The notes under the pieces are model-generated. The model did not search any database. It saw nothing but the letters and a program-made list of their open reading frames with translations, and was not told the origin of the DNA. From Lathyrus oleraceus (taxonomy: Eukaryota; Streptophyta; Magnoliopsida; Fabales; Fabaceae), in contig NC_066584.1 of the NCBI RefSeq assembly GCF_024323335.1, forward strand, positions 236,511,494 through 236,575,493: 64,000 bases of DNA, given 5' to 3'. This document shows positions 1-10,832 of the stretch, piece after piece (the stretch's first letter is position 1; every line of letters begins with the position of its first letter). Position numbers and translations under genes: made by a program.

Positions 1-511
1 AGTGAGATATAGGGACTCAGACAAAAAAAGAAGATACATGGTCCAAATTCAAAAACTCGCTAAGTTATAGGGATCAATAGACTACTTAAACTACATGACT
101 GATGAACTTGATAGTGGGGAAGATGAAGATAGTTGTGAGGAAAACCTTGTATTGATTAGGTTTAATGAAGAAGAACCAATGAAAAAGGATTTCGCATTCA
201 AGGTTGGAATGGAGTTTTCCTCTCTGAATTAAATCAATAAGGGTATACTAACGTACAATGTTCTAAATGGTAGGAAGGTTAGATTTGCAAAAATGATGCC
301 ATAAGGTGTATGGTTGTATGTAAGCATAATAAGATTTGTAACAATACAATTTTATGCATCATGGACTTAAGAAGCATAACATTCAAGATTAAGACTTTGT
401 TTCACAAACATAAACGTGGCAGACAATTTTTCAATAAGAGTGCCAAGGCTGAATGGGTTGCTAAAAGGATTGTTGACAATTTGAAGAACAATAATAAGAT
501 GAAGTTAAATG
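1..511 (+). pseudogene. MULE transposase fragment, tandem copy 1
   Basis: This is the leftmost and shortest of three tandem copies of a Mutator-like (MuDR/MULE) transposase gene. It holds the N-terminal part of the transposase. The stretch with FKIKTLFHKHKRGRQFFNKS is typical of the MULE N-terminal (MuDR) zinc-binding region, and AEWVAKRIVDNLKNN follows it. Stops and frameshifts break it. At about 511 it jumps straight from the KMKLNE codons into the start of copy 2, so the catalytic exons are missing. The window begins at the same junction sequence (agtga-atatagggactcag) that separates copies 2 and 3, so further copies may lie to the left. No product is expected. Confidence 0.75.
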
Positions 512-1872
512 AACTCGCTAAGTTATAGGGATCAATAAACTACTTAAACTACATGACTGATGAACTTGATAGTGGGGAAGATGAAGATAGTTATGAGGAA
601 AACCTTGTATTGATTAGGTTTAATGAAGAAGAACCAATGACAAAGGATTTCACATTCAAGGTTGGAATGGAGTTTTCCTCTCTGAAGTAAATCAATAAGG
701 GTATACTAGCGTACAATGTTCTAAATGGTAGGGAGGTTAGATTTGCAAAAATGATGCCATGAGGTGTATGGTTGTATGTAAGCATAATAAGATTTGTAAC
801 AATACAATTTTATGCATCATGGACTTAAGAAGCATAACATTCAAGATTAAGACTTTGTTTCACAAACATAAACGTGGCAAACAATTTTTCAATAAGAGTG
901 CCATGGCTGAATGGGTTGCTAAAAGGATTGTTGACAATTTGAAGAACAATAATAAGATGAAGTTAAATGAAGTAGTGTTAGATGTAAATTCGAGATTTAT
1001 AACTGAGATAACTTTTTGTAGGGCTTTCAAAGCTAGGCAGATTGGTAGAGAAATTGTAGAAGGGGACTCAAGTAAACAATATAGTCTATTATGGTCATAT
1101 GAAGTTGAACTGAGGAGGCCTTCACAAGGAAACACATTCAAGTTAAAAATTAACAGACCTGAACCAGGCTTGCAGCTAAGGTTTAAGAGATGTTACATGT
1201 GTTTTGATAGGACAAAAAAAGCATTGACATAAGCTTGTAGACCCTTTATAGGTTTAGATGGATACAACTTAAAGATAAAGTATGGTGGAATACCATTAAT
1301 TGTTGTTGGAAGGGATCCTAATGATCAGTATTTTCCTATTTCTTTTGGGGTGGTGGAGAATGAAACCAAGGACTCTTGGAACTGGTTTGATAAGCTACTT
1401 CTTGAAGATATTGGAGATAATAGATGGTGCTTCATTTTTTATCAACAAAGGTTATTGTCTAATAGTCAATGTTTATAATTTCATTTACATTTATGTTTGC
1501 TGAAAAAAGTGCTATTTATGTAGGGACTTGTGAAAGTTTTTGAAGAGGAACACCCTGGATACGAACACGTGTTTTGTCTTAGGCATTTATATGTTAAATT
1601 CAAGAAGAAATTTAGAGGTGGTACATTGTTTAGATATCTAATGATGGTTGTAGCAAAGGAAACCTACTATGAAGCACATGAAGCTAAGATGATGCAAATT
1701 AAAAAGGTAAGTTTAGATACTTTTGAATGGTTAAATGTTGTTCCCAAACACAAACGATGTAAACATACATTTCCATCTTACTCTAAGTGTGATGTTCTAA
1801 CGAACAAACTTAGTGAATCATTTAATGCCACTATATTGCTACAGAGAGGCAAGCCTATTATCATAATGATTG
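512..1872 (+). pseudogene. MULE transposase, tandem copy 2
   Basis: The second tandem copy of a Mutator-like transposase, an enzyme that would cut and paste its element at terminal inverted repeats. Codons 759-1229 read openly through the MuDR N-terminal region (FKIKTLFHKHKRG, RCYMCFDRTKKALT). A TAA at 1230 replaces an expected Gln codon before ACRPFIGLDG. The catalytic exon then gives VVGRDPNDQYFPISFGVVEN and LLLEDIGDNRWCF. After a 73-bp intron a second exon (1524-1874) carries VFEEEHPGYEH, CLRHLYVKFKKKF and NKLSESFNATIL. The second catalytic Asp, normally in an ISD-QQK context, is Tyr (FIFYQQ). An A-run before the intron is one base short compared with copy 3. Non-functional. Confidence 0.85.
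1451..1523 (+). other. Intron of MULE copy 2
   Basis: GT-AG interval between the exon ending in caacaaag and the exon starting ggacttgtgaaag. Removing it joins the QQ(K) codons to GLVKVFEEEHPG, which is the order expected in MULE transposases. The equivalent interval in copy 3 has the same borders. Confidence 0.6.
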
Positions 1873-3420
1873 AGTGATATATAGGGACTCAGGAAAAAAA
1901 AGATACATGGTACAAATTCAAAAACTCCAAAAACTCCAAAAACTTACTGGGACCAATAGATTACTTAATCCAAAGAATTACCTGACTGATGAACTTGATA
2001 GTGGGGAAGATGAAGATAGTTGTGAGGAAAAACTTGTATTGATTAAGTTTAATGAAGAATAACCAATGAAAAAGGATTTCAAAATCAAGGTTGGAATGGA
2101 GTTTTCCTCTTTGAAGCAAATCAATAAGGCTATACTAGCATACAATGTTCTGAATAGTAGGGAGGTTAGATTCGCAAAATTGATGCCATGAGGTGTATGA
2201 TTGTATGTAAGCATAAGAAGCTTTGTAACTACATAATTTTATGCATTATGGATTTAAGAAGCATAACATTCAAGATTAAGACTTTGTTTCACAAACATAA
2301 ACATGGCAAATAATTTTTCTATAAGAGTGTCAAGGCTGAATGGCTTGCTAAAAAGATTGTTGACAATTTGAAGAACAATAATAAGGTGAAGTTAAATGAA
2401 GTAGTGTTAGATGTAAAGTTGAGGTTTATAACTGAGATAACTTTTTGTAGGGCTTTCAAAGCTATACAGATTGGTAGACAAATTGTAGAAGGGGACTCAA
2501 GTAAACAGTATAGTCTATTATGGTCATATGGAGCTGAATTGAGGAGGCCTTCACTAGGAAACATATTCAAGTTAAACATTAACAGACTTGGACCAGGCTT
2601 GCAGCCAAGGTTTGAGAGATGTTGCATGTGTTTTGATAGGAAAAAAAGGCATTGCCACAAGCTTGTAGACCCTTTATAGGTTTAGATGGATGCCACTTAA
2701 AGACAAAATATGGTGGAATATCATTTATTATTGTTGGAAGGGATCCTAATGATCAGTATTTTCCTATTTTATTTGGGGTGGTGGAGAATGAAATCAAGGA
2801 CTCTTGTAGTTGGTTTGTTAAGCTACTTCTTGAAGATATTGGAGATAGTAGATGGTGCTTCATTTTTTATCAACAAAAGGTATTTCCTAATAGTTAATGT
2901 TTATAATTTCATTTACATTTATGTTTGCTGAAAAAAATGCTATTTATGTAGGGACTTGTGAAAGTTTTTGAAGAGGAACACCCTGGATATGAGCACATGT
3001 TTTGTCTTAGGCATTTGTATGCTAAATTCAAGAAGAAATTTGGAGGTGGTACATTGTTTAAATATCTAATGATGGTTGTAGCAAAGGAAACCTACTATGA
3101 AACACATGAAGCTAAGATGATGCAAATTAAAAAGGTAAGTTTAGATGCTTTTGAATGGTTAAATGTTGTTCCCAAACACAAATGGTGTAAACATACATTT
3201 CCATCTTACTCTAAGTGTGATGTTCTAATGAACAAACTTAGTGAATCATTTAATGCCACCATATTGCTACAGAGAGGCAAGCCTATTATCATAATGATTG
3301 AGTGAATGAGAAATAACCTTATGGGTAGGTTTGCCACACTTAGAGAAAATGTAGAAAAATACAAGGGGGAGATAATGTATACATATTTTATGTACTCTCA
3401 GAATCCTACTATGATCCATG
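1873..3420 (+). pseudogene. MULE transposase, tandem copy 3
   Basis: The third and longest tandem copy. Readable pieces are the N-terminal MuDR region (2368-2679), the catalytic core with first catalytic Asp in IGLDGCHLKTKYGG, VVENEIKDSCSWFVKLLLED, and, after a 72-bp intron, VFEEEHPGYEHMFCLRHLYA through NKLSESFNATILLQRGKP. Codons continue past a TGA at 3303-3305 (a Trp position) into MRNNLMGRFATLREN. As in copy 2 the second catalytic Asp is Tyr, so the loss came before the tandem duplication. Stops and frameshifts lie in the upstream third. Similarity to the transposase ends near 3410. No terminal inverted repeat was recognised. Confidence 0.85.
2880..2951 (+). other. Intron of MULE copy 3
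   Basis: A 72-bp GT-AG interval. Splicing joins caa caa aag to gga ctt gtg in frame (QQK-GLV), matching the uninterrupted protein of the family. Confidence 0.65.
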
Positions 3421-3834
3421 TATGAAATTAAGCCAACAATGTTATATTCAATTCTTACCAAATTAATGCTTGTATATCTATTTTGTACTTTCTTAACACG
3501 TTTGTAATTATTAAGCCAATTTAATGCATAACCATACAAAGAGCAAAACATTAAGCCAACATTGTGCCAAATATAACAATGAGCATAACAGGTTTCCAAC
3601 TTTATGCGAACACTAAGCCAACATTTAAGTGTTAAACATTTAAATGTTATTATATCAAATTTGTGCCAATAATAACCAATTTCAGTCCAACAATTCAGTC
3701 TTACTATGCCATATTTTTGCAAATCATAACAATGCTTTAACCAAATCAAACATTTCATTATCAAACACTGTCAAAATATAAAGTTAAATATTTTTAACAA
3801 TACATCAATGCCTCTTAATTTGTCTCACAATCCT
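3421..3834. other. AT-rich spacer, no gene seen
   Basis: AT-rich DNA between the MULE array and the GRF zinc-finger relic. The phrase aagccaac recurs several times. A minus-strand open frame runs through it (3267-3764) but shows no domain and partly overlaps the transposase antisense, so I treat the stretch as non-coding, possibly 3' flank of the relic on the minus strand. Confidence 0.4.
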
Positions 3835-4240
3835 TCAACATTTACATTTGAACACAAAGTACACATTAAGCATACAAGAGATTACAACACATAACATTTT
3901 CAATTTTCTAGAGTATTTTTCTAATTTCAGTTTCTTCTTCTTCTTTGAATCTTAACACAATTCCTTTAAATAACCCACAATTTTATTCATGTAGCTCCCA
4001 TCTTCGTTTCCATCTTTTGCTATGATATCTTCACACCAAATGAACAAATCATACGCGTCTTCACCCCTCCAAAATGGATATCTCCAAAAAGCTTTCATTT
4101 GTTGGGTCCCTTCTTGCATTAATACGATATCATTCAACCTTGACAACCACACAAATGTCCATCGTGAGTTTTTACAAATGAGGATGATATGGGTGATACA
4201 TTGGTTGAGTTTATGTTTGAAGACAACATTGAAAGCAATG
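3835..4240 (-). pseudogene. GRF-type zinc-finger protein relic
   Basis: On the minus strand a short reading frame carries KAFWRYPFWRGEDAYDLFIW, which resembles the core of plant GRF-type zinc fingers (R-F-x-x-C-P-x-W...C-x-F-F-x-W-x-D). A zinc-binding Cys appears replaced by Tyr (WRYP). A TAA follows LKELC at about 3952. The same frame then continues as a Lys-rich segment (DSKKKKKLKLEKYSRKLK) and a hydrophobic tail (MLCVVISCMLNVYFVF) ending at the TGA at 3835-3837. GRF finger, charged coiled segment and C-terminal membrane anchor is a layout seen in small legume GRF proteins. The N-terminal Cys pair is not visible. Role unknown; could be a transposon-captured fragment. Confidence 0.45.
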
Positions 4241-6639
4241 ATTATGTGTTTTCTACTAGAAAGAATGAGGAAGATGAAGTATGTGAACAAATTAGGGAAC
4301 AAAATGATGGGTTTTTATTGAGCATTCCAAACCAATAAACAATTATATTTTAATCCAAGTAAATCCACCATGGCAACTCCGAGAGCTTCCAACAGCAAAG
4401 AAAAAATCTACATATACTGCTACGTCAATGTCCATTACTCAGATCTAACGTTAGAGACCAAAAGTGTGGACGACAAGTTTTAAAAGGATGATTCTTTAAC
4501 GAATTTTTTAAAGGGACGAAAGGTGAAAATGCCTAACTTTTAACCCATAAAGTTACCACTATTACTATATTATATTTTATACATTAAATTAAAATATAAA
4601 ATTAAAGCTTAATTATCTTGAAGAACTTATGAAAATAAGCTTCAAAAATATTTTGAACATTACCATAAGTTGTTTTCATAAATTCTCTCAGATAAATAAT
4701 ATCACAAAACTTATGCTACTTGGTAAACTCGAATAAATCAATCCTATTAAATATTTAGTCTCATTGATCTTTTAATTTGTTAGTCAATTTAAACATTAGT
4801 TCAATTGCTTAATTACAAATATTCAAATGAAATAGATTTTTAAATAGGTTAATAGACCAATCAAGCCTTTGAAAAGGTCAGACTCATACCTAAAAATAAA
4901 CCTATGATAGACTACAATATGTAAACCAAACTTAGACCTTGAATGATTTAGCAGACCAGACTCAGGCTTGGCAAAGCCTAACTCAACCCACCCTATTCCC
5001 ACCCCTTATGAGTGTATTGTGTTCATTTCTAGATGTGGCATTTTCTTTGTATTTTTTATGTATTATTAATTTAAATAAGTGTTGATATTTATAAATCAAC
5101 AAATTTGAAAATAAAAAAAAGCCTTTTTGCTACAAAGTATTTCTTAACAAGACACCAATTTTTTCAAATAATTGAAATTAAAATTTTTGGTTTTTTTTTT
5201 ATGTGTATGTTAAAACTATATATTTTTACTCTTAAGGGACACAATATTAATATTTATGAGTCTTTAAAATTTTTGTAAAAGATTTATCATCTTTGGTGTT
5301 AGGAAGTCAAATATATCAAATACAAATTATATCAAAGCAGATTGATTATCAGGACATATTTTCCCATGTTTGAATATTTTACTTAAAGAATTGTATATGA
5401 TATGATACAAACTTTAGTCATTTGTCTTACAAGTAGAGAAACATCAACCAAGTCCTCTTTTGTTCTACCCACTTGTACACCTACAACATCAACTAAACTG
5501 CGTATCGTCAAAGCCGGCCAAATCAATCACGAGACTTTGTTCTAATTTTCAAAATGAACTTAAATTATAAAAATGAAATTTTAAAAATAGCACAAACTTA
5601 GAACTATTTAACAATTTTCAGGTACACGCATAGCCTTTTTATCCTAAATAATTTGACTAAAGATTAAATGAATTTGTTTTTTCCACTTTGAAAAGTCCTA
5701 ACTTATGGTGGAGATTTTGTCCGGCCACCCTTTCAATTAAACTAGACACCCTTCAACTCTTCATATTGACTAAAATATCCCTCTCATTTTTTCAGTAATA
5801 AGATGTTGAAATATTTTCTCTCGCGCGAAAAATCTTATAGGTCAATCAAAAAATCCAGTATGCATTTTTATTTGAACTATTAAAAAAACTAGGTAAAATC
5901 ATGTTAATTTCCAGATTTTAAGACAATTTGATATATTTTGTAATTTTTAAATTTTTTTGAAAATCTGGTAGTTAATTTTTGGTAGGTCAATAAAAAACTG
6001 AAATTAACAATATCATATATTTTAATATTTTTTTCGTATTTTTTGGATATTTGAAAAATCGATACAATATTATAATTTGTGCTTCAAAAATCTATGATTT
6101 TATACCAGATATTTGAAAAATCCAATATAAAAATATGAATTTATACTAGTGTTATGGGTCGGCCAAAGATCCAAATAGATGAGATCCAATTCACCTCAAA
6201 TCTACTTCACTTGACCCAATGTATACAATCAGTTTACACTGAAAAGCAATGTACACTATGTGATCTCCACATTTTACTACATTCATCTTGAATCTTGTAT
6301 AACTCAGATGTTGGAGTGTTAACCTTGCAAATCCACCCCGCGCCACCATATCGAAGATCAACACCATCAATTCAAGATCTTCAGTTCATCAATTGCATCG
6401 AATTCTGATTCCAAAATAAAACAACTGGATTTTCAAAAACAACTAACCAGGTTCGTTCTTCACCTCTTTCACAAAAACAACTACTCGGGTTCGTTCTTTT
6501 ATTTCTCTCTATCTTTCTATGTTACATTATATTCTTTCATTATCAACATTTATATATCTTTACTCGTTTATTTGTTTTGTTTGCTTTTTTTATTATTACG
6601 TATACTTGTTCTTTTCAATGCCTCAAAGGACACCATCTG
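4241..6639. other. AT-rich intergenic DNA
   Basis: About 2.4 kb without a supportable gene. It holds long A/T runs and two GC-richer patches at about 4960-5020 and 5500-5520. Two similar CGGCCA-containing phrases (near 5716 and 6152) bracket a 440-bp AT-rich block but do not form convincing terminal inverted repeats. I see no RNA gene. The right end (6300-6600) is pyrimidine-rich and could be upstream flank of the SANT pseudogene. Confidence 0.5.
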
Positions 6640-7803
6640 ACCACCAGGCGGAAATGTAATCAAATTCAGAACAACTTTCACTTCAGATGAATCCTGCTTA
6701 TTCAGAATATGCTTATGATAAATCACTTTATTCTTCAATTTGTTTGCCCATCTCAGGCACATTGAGTGATGTTGATGCAGAAAGTTTGGTACTTGGTTTG
6801 TATATTTTTTAGAAGAATTTTATTCAGATAAAAAAATTCTTAAAGAACAAAGTGATGGGGAAATACTCGCATTTTATCATGGAAAGTTTTACAAAACTGA
6901 TGGATATGAAAGATAGTTAGAGTGCAGGGAGAAAACGTATGATAGAGAAACAACTTTCTTCCAAACCCATGCAACTTGAACTATCGTTTCGTTTGATTCC
7001 TTAGGTCTCTAAAGAATCACAAGATAGTTTGTTAGAGGTATTCAATTATGCCATTTCATCATCATGTTTACATCACTCCAGTTATATATAGATCAATAGT
7101 TTCAGTCCTCACTTTGCTTATATTTATACTCAGGTTTCTAATTCATATGTGGAAGGAAAAACTTCTCTGACGATCATCGTCAATGTTACCATAAGCCTAG
7201 TTCTTTTACTTACAATAAAGATATTACAAGTTTGGTGCATGGCAGAAATCCGTATGATTTAAGGGAATTGAAATATGTTCCGTCTAATGCAATGCATACA
7301 GTTGATGTAGATGTTGATGGTAAAAGATATAAAGCACATAAATATACTAGGAGAGTAAACCAAAGCAAGGATATGTCTAAAAGCATTAAACAAAAGACAT
7401 ATCTGCCCATTAAATTGGAAGATGCTTATATGATGACTACCGATCTTGTGAACGAAAGTAAAGATGGCTCTCAACTGATGATTCACAAAAGATGGTGGAA
7501 GCTAAGATTCTGATATATGGCAGAAAGAAACTTATAAAATTGATAGTTGCATAGGTGTATCTAACAGTGGAGCCTCCAGTAAAAAAGAACTACATGAGAA
7601 TCCCAATAATGATGTAAACAAGATGGTCGAAAGCCAGAAAAATCAAAACACTTGTGTGTTTGATGATATTCAACTCAAAAGGATCACAAAGCATCAGTTC
7701 AACCAGAGAGTAAGATTAGGTGATTCTAATCATGCATATGTTCCTACTAAAAGGAGGAGAGTAACTGCTTGTGCCAAGGTAGAGAATAGCCACATCGTTG
7801 AGA
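6640..7803 (+). pseudogene. SANT/Myb-domain protein pseudogene, part 1
   Basis: Remains of a plant nuclear protein of the SANT (duplicated-homeodomain-like) family, the group containing Arabidopsis AT1G09050 and AT2G47820. I recognise it from ordered, partly frameshifted segments: AESLVLGLYIF, KNFIQIKKFLKNKVMGEILA, FYHGKFYKTDGYER (SANT helix region), LSFRLIP and VSKESQDSLLEVF, then RQCYHKPSSFTYNKDITSLV, LRELKYVPSNAM (7210-7510), and a basic patch PTKRRRVTACAKVENSH (7620-7800). Several stops (such as the TAG after GYER) and frame changes show it is dead. Copia element A interrupts it at 7804; the C-terminal parts resume at 20854 and 23332. The family call is by memory of conserved phrases, so moderate confidence. 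Confidence 0.6.
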
Positions 7804-7808
7804 TTTTT

Positions 7809-8174
7809 TTTTTAAATATTAAATTTGATTTGGGCCTAACCTTATTATTTGGATTTTTTTATTTTGGGCTTAGGTAATTTTGGATAATGTTTCTTGAAAA
7901 CTCTTGTAGTGTTTGGAGTGTATAGATATTTCTTAGGATTATAACATTTTCTAGAACACTATTGGAATTTCTAGAGTTGAGAACTCTCTAGAATTAGTAT
8001 GTCTAGAGTTCTCCTTAGAGTACTATAAATAGAGATGTAATCCTACACTTTTGTATCAAGCAAAATTACAAAGTTCTCTCTTCCATAAAAAATTCTCATA
8101 CCTATCAAGTTTATATTCCTGCCTCTAATATTCCCACACACTTTCCCTTAACACAAAAGGCCTTGTTTCAAACA
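7809..8174 (+). repeat. 5' LTR of element A
   Basis: Matches 20489-20853 along its full length. Its first bases have decayed (TTTTTAAATATT against TGTTGAAATATT), merging with the T-rich TSD. It ends ...tttcaaaca. A plant TATA box (TATAAATA) is at 8024-8031. TTCnnGAA-type palindromes (ttcttgaa, ttctagaa) stand upstream of it. Confidence 0.9.
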
Positions 8175-8177
8175 AAG

Positions 8178-8189
8178 TGGTACCAGAGC
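8178..8189 (+). other. Primer binding site of element A
   Basis: TGGTACCAGAGC, three bases after the LTR, is one change from TGGTATCAGAGC, the sequence complementary to the 3' end of initiator tRNA-Met that plant copia elements use to start reverse transcription. Confidence 0.85.
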
Positions 8190-8206
8190 TTCAAGGTCCT
8201 CAAAAG

Positions 8207-9155
8207 ATGGAAAATGGAGGTTTCCCTTTCCAAATGCCGATTCTTACAAAGAACAACTATGATAATTGGATTATCAAAATGAAGGTGCTACTAGGAGCTC
8301 AATATGCGTGGATATCATTGAGAAAGGCTTCAAGGAGCAAGATGAAGCCTCACTAAGTCATTGTGTAAATAAGATATTGAAGGAGTCAAGAAAAAAAACA
8401 AGAAAGTTCTCTCTCATTTATCAATCGGTGGATAAAGATACATTTGAGAAGATCACTAATGCAATGACGACCAAAGAAGCATGGGACAAGCTTCAAACCT
8501 GCAACAAAGGAATGAAGTAAGTGAAAAAGATTTGTCTTCAAACTCTTAGAGGTGACTTTGAATGTTTATTTATGGAAGAGTCTGAGTCAATTTCTGATTT
8601 TTTTTTTAGTATTGGACGTAGTCAATCAACTTAAAAGAAATGGTGGACATGTTGATAAGGTGAAAGTCATGGAGAAAATACTTCGCACTTTAAATCCAAG
8701 TTTTGACTTCATTGTTACCAATATTGAAGAAAATAAGGATTTAAATACCATGACCATTGAGCAACTCATGGGGTTCCTTACAAGCACACAAAGAAAAACA
8801 AAAGAGAAAAATTAAACAAACGGAAGCTATTGAGCAACTACTACAACTCAACATAAAGGAAACAAACTATCGAATTACAAGAGTAAAAAAGGACGAGGTC
8901 ATGGCTAAGATCATGGACGTGGACGAGGACATGGAGGAGAAGGAAGAGGCGGTTACAACAACTACTCCAACAATGGAGAAAAAAGTTGGAATCCATAAGC
9001 AACAAGAGGTCGTGGAAGAGGAAATTCATGGTCGGGGTGTGATAAATCACAAATCAAGTGCTTCAACTACAACAAGATCGGTCATTATTCATCTGACTAT
9101 AGATTCTCGAAAAAGGTTGTGGAAAAATCTAACTTTGTAGAAGAAAAAGGAGGAG
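8207..9155 (+). pseudogene. Copia gag (element A)
   Basis: The capsid/nucleocapsid gene of element A, starting ATG GAA AAT GGA at 8207 (PILTKNNYDNWIIKMKVLLG, a typical copia gag start). Later pieces shift between frames: DIIEKGFKEQDEASLSHCV, TFEKITNAMTTKEAWDKLQT, VEKILRTLNPSFDF-like codons and EAIEQLLQLNIKE (8818-). The zinc knuckle near 9059-9100 reads CFNYNKIGHYSSDY: the second and last Cys of the CCHC box have both become Tyr, so RNA binding would be lost. It is cut at 9156-9160 by element B, and the downstream part resumes at 18402. Confidence 0.85.
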
Positions 9156-9339
9156 AAGAATGTGAGCAAAGTCCTTACCTTGAATAAGTTTTGAATGATA
9201 GCAAATTGTGTGATCATTGACCAATTATTGGCATGTGCATCATTTTGCATGATTCAATTGTGTTTTTATCTCATACTATTATCTCATGTCTATACATGAA
9301 GATCCACAGTGATACATCTATTAAAAGAACTCATAAAAA

Positions 9340-9650
9340 CTATTTTGTATCAGTATGGATCAATACATGATCTTATGCATCGATCCATGAAATATGTTGT
9401 AAACCACAAAACACTTTTGCTTCAGCATGCATCGATCCATACGAGTCATGTATCGATACATGGACAGGTAAAAAGCTCTATGGATCGATCCACACGCATC
9501 TTGTATCGATACAAGCTTAGTTGAAATGCTCTATGTATCGATACATACGAGCCTTGCATCGATACATGCCTTCATTAACCCTCTAAAAATATTCAAAGTT
9601 ACAGTATGAATCGATGCATAACATCATGTATCAATACATGAGTCTGTTTT
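9340..9650 (+). promoter_or_regulatory. ATCGAT palindrome array in LTR U3
   Basis: About ten copies of related 12-14 bp palindromic motifs, mainly TGTATCGATACA and TGGATCGATCCA, plus hybrids such as TGCATCGATCCATG, lie in about 310 bp. The array ends just upstream of the TATA box, the position expected for enhancer sites. It is repeated in the 3' LTR (about 16955-17265). A related cluster lies in the internal region at 16013-16225. Confidence 0.6.
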
Positions 9651-9675
9651 ACCAACTAACAGCTTCCGTTCTTTC

Positions 9676-9683
9676 TATATAAG
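9676..9683 (+). promoter_or_regulatory. TATA box of element B LTR
   Basis: TATATAAG directly after the palindrome array; transcription would start some 25-30 bases downstream, near 9708. The copy in the 3' LTR is at 17291-17298. Confidence 0.6.
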
Positions 9684-10783
9684 AAGTATTTTGACAGCAG
9701 TGCAAGTTGACGAATTCAGAAGAGAAAAACAGTTGAACACAAGATCAAAGTAGTGTAGCAGCAATTGTTTTGGAGCATATAGAAACCTGAAAGATACTTC
9801 ATCTTCTTCATCTTCTCAATCACTTTTCTTCAAGAACATCAACACATAATCATTCTTGTTCTTCGGATTAAAGGATCAACGAGATAACGTTCAGTGGTAC
9901 GATTAAGGGTCTAGCTGAGGTGTTCAGTGGAACGATCAAGGATCTAGCTGAGTTGAAGGTTGAAGGGGGTTTCGAGGAAAAACCTACTGGTTTGTCCTTC
10001 AAGAACTGGAGTGTTCTTGAGGGTTTGTCAGTCACGTTTGCAGAACAGATTCAGCCGCAGCGTTGCGTTTGGAAATCGGGGGATTTCGCAAACAGGTCGT
10101 GGAACCGGTGAATTGTTTGCAATTTCTTGCAGGAAATTCTTGATCGAGCTCAGATCAAGTGGAGGTTTCATACAAGAAGAAGTTCTTGGGATTTAGAATT
10201 CTGTCTTTGTATTGAAACCTTGTATCAACGAATTCGGCATTATTGATAATTACAGTTCTCAATTTCATTTGAAATTGAGAGGGAGACGTACCCACACGCG
10301 AGGACGACGTGGGGAACTTCCTTACCAAATCTCTGCGTATCGTATTCTTTCCTTACTCCTCTTTACGTTTCCAAACAGTTTCGCAATTTCAGTTAGTGTG
10401 TTGTGACTGTAATTTTTGAGAGACAGCAGTGGCAAGAAAACTTCTTTAACTAAACCCCATTGTTGTTCATCATTGATCACATACACACCAACTGTTTGAC
10501 AAAACTGTTAGCTGAGTTTTATTCATTGGAATTAGGATTTAGTGATAAGTGCATTCAATTTAATAAGATTCTAGTGTTAATATTTTCTGTCATTCTAATT
10601 CAAATCCAGCATTACATTCGCGTGTCCGGTTTTCTAGTAGCGGTTCAGAATAGACGGAAGTCGATTCGGGACTGAAATTTTCCGCTAAGTTTCAATAACT
10701 CTGATAAAATTTTAAATCTGTTTATTTTCAAAGAGGTGATCTATTCACCCCCCTCTCGATCACTAGCCACACCGTCTAACAAG

Positions 10784-10795
10784 TGGTATCAGAGC
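10784..10795 (+). other. Primer binding site of element B
   Basis: TGGTATCAGAGC begins two bases after the 5' LTR. It is the exact complement of the initiator tRNA-Met 3' end used by most plant copia elements. Confidence 0.95.
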
Positions 10796-10832
10796 GCCGG
10801 TTCGCTGGTGCTCTGTGGCTGCCTGTAACAGT

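Larger units (their letters stand above)
9161..10781 (+). repeat. 5' LTR of element B
   Basis: Starts TGTGAGCAAAGTCC and ends ...CACACCGTCTAACA. It is nearly identical to 16776-18396. It carries an array of ATCGAT-centred palindromes at about 9340-9650, a TATA box at 9676-9683, and a C/T-rich end. Short open frames inside it are repeated exactly in the other LTR and show no protein features. Confidence 0.95.

Noticed and set aside
3267..3764. 165-codon minus-strand frame
   Set aside because: Half is antisense to MULE copy 3 and the rest has no recognisable domain.
4022..4321. 99-codon plus-strand frame
   Set aside because: Opposite strand of the GRF zinc-finger relic, which has recognisable order on the minus strand.
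5710..6160. Possible MITE bordered by CGGCCA-type ends
   Set aside because: The two ends do not form a real terminal inverted repeat and no target duplication is visible.
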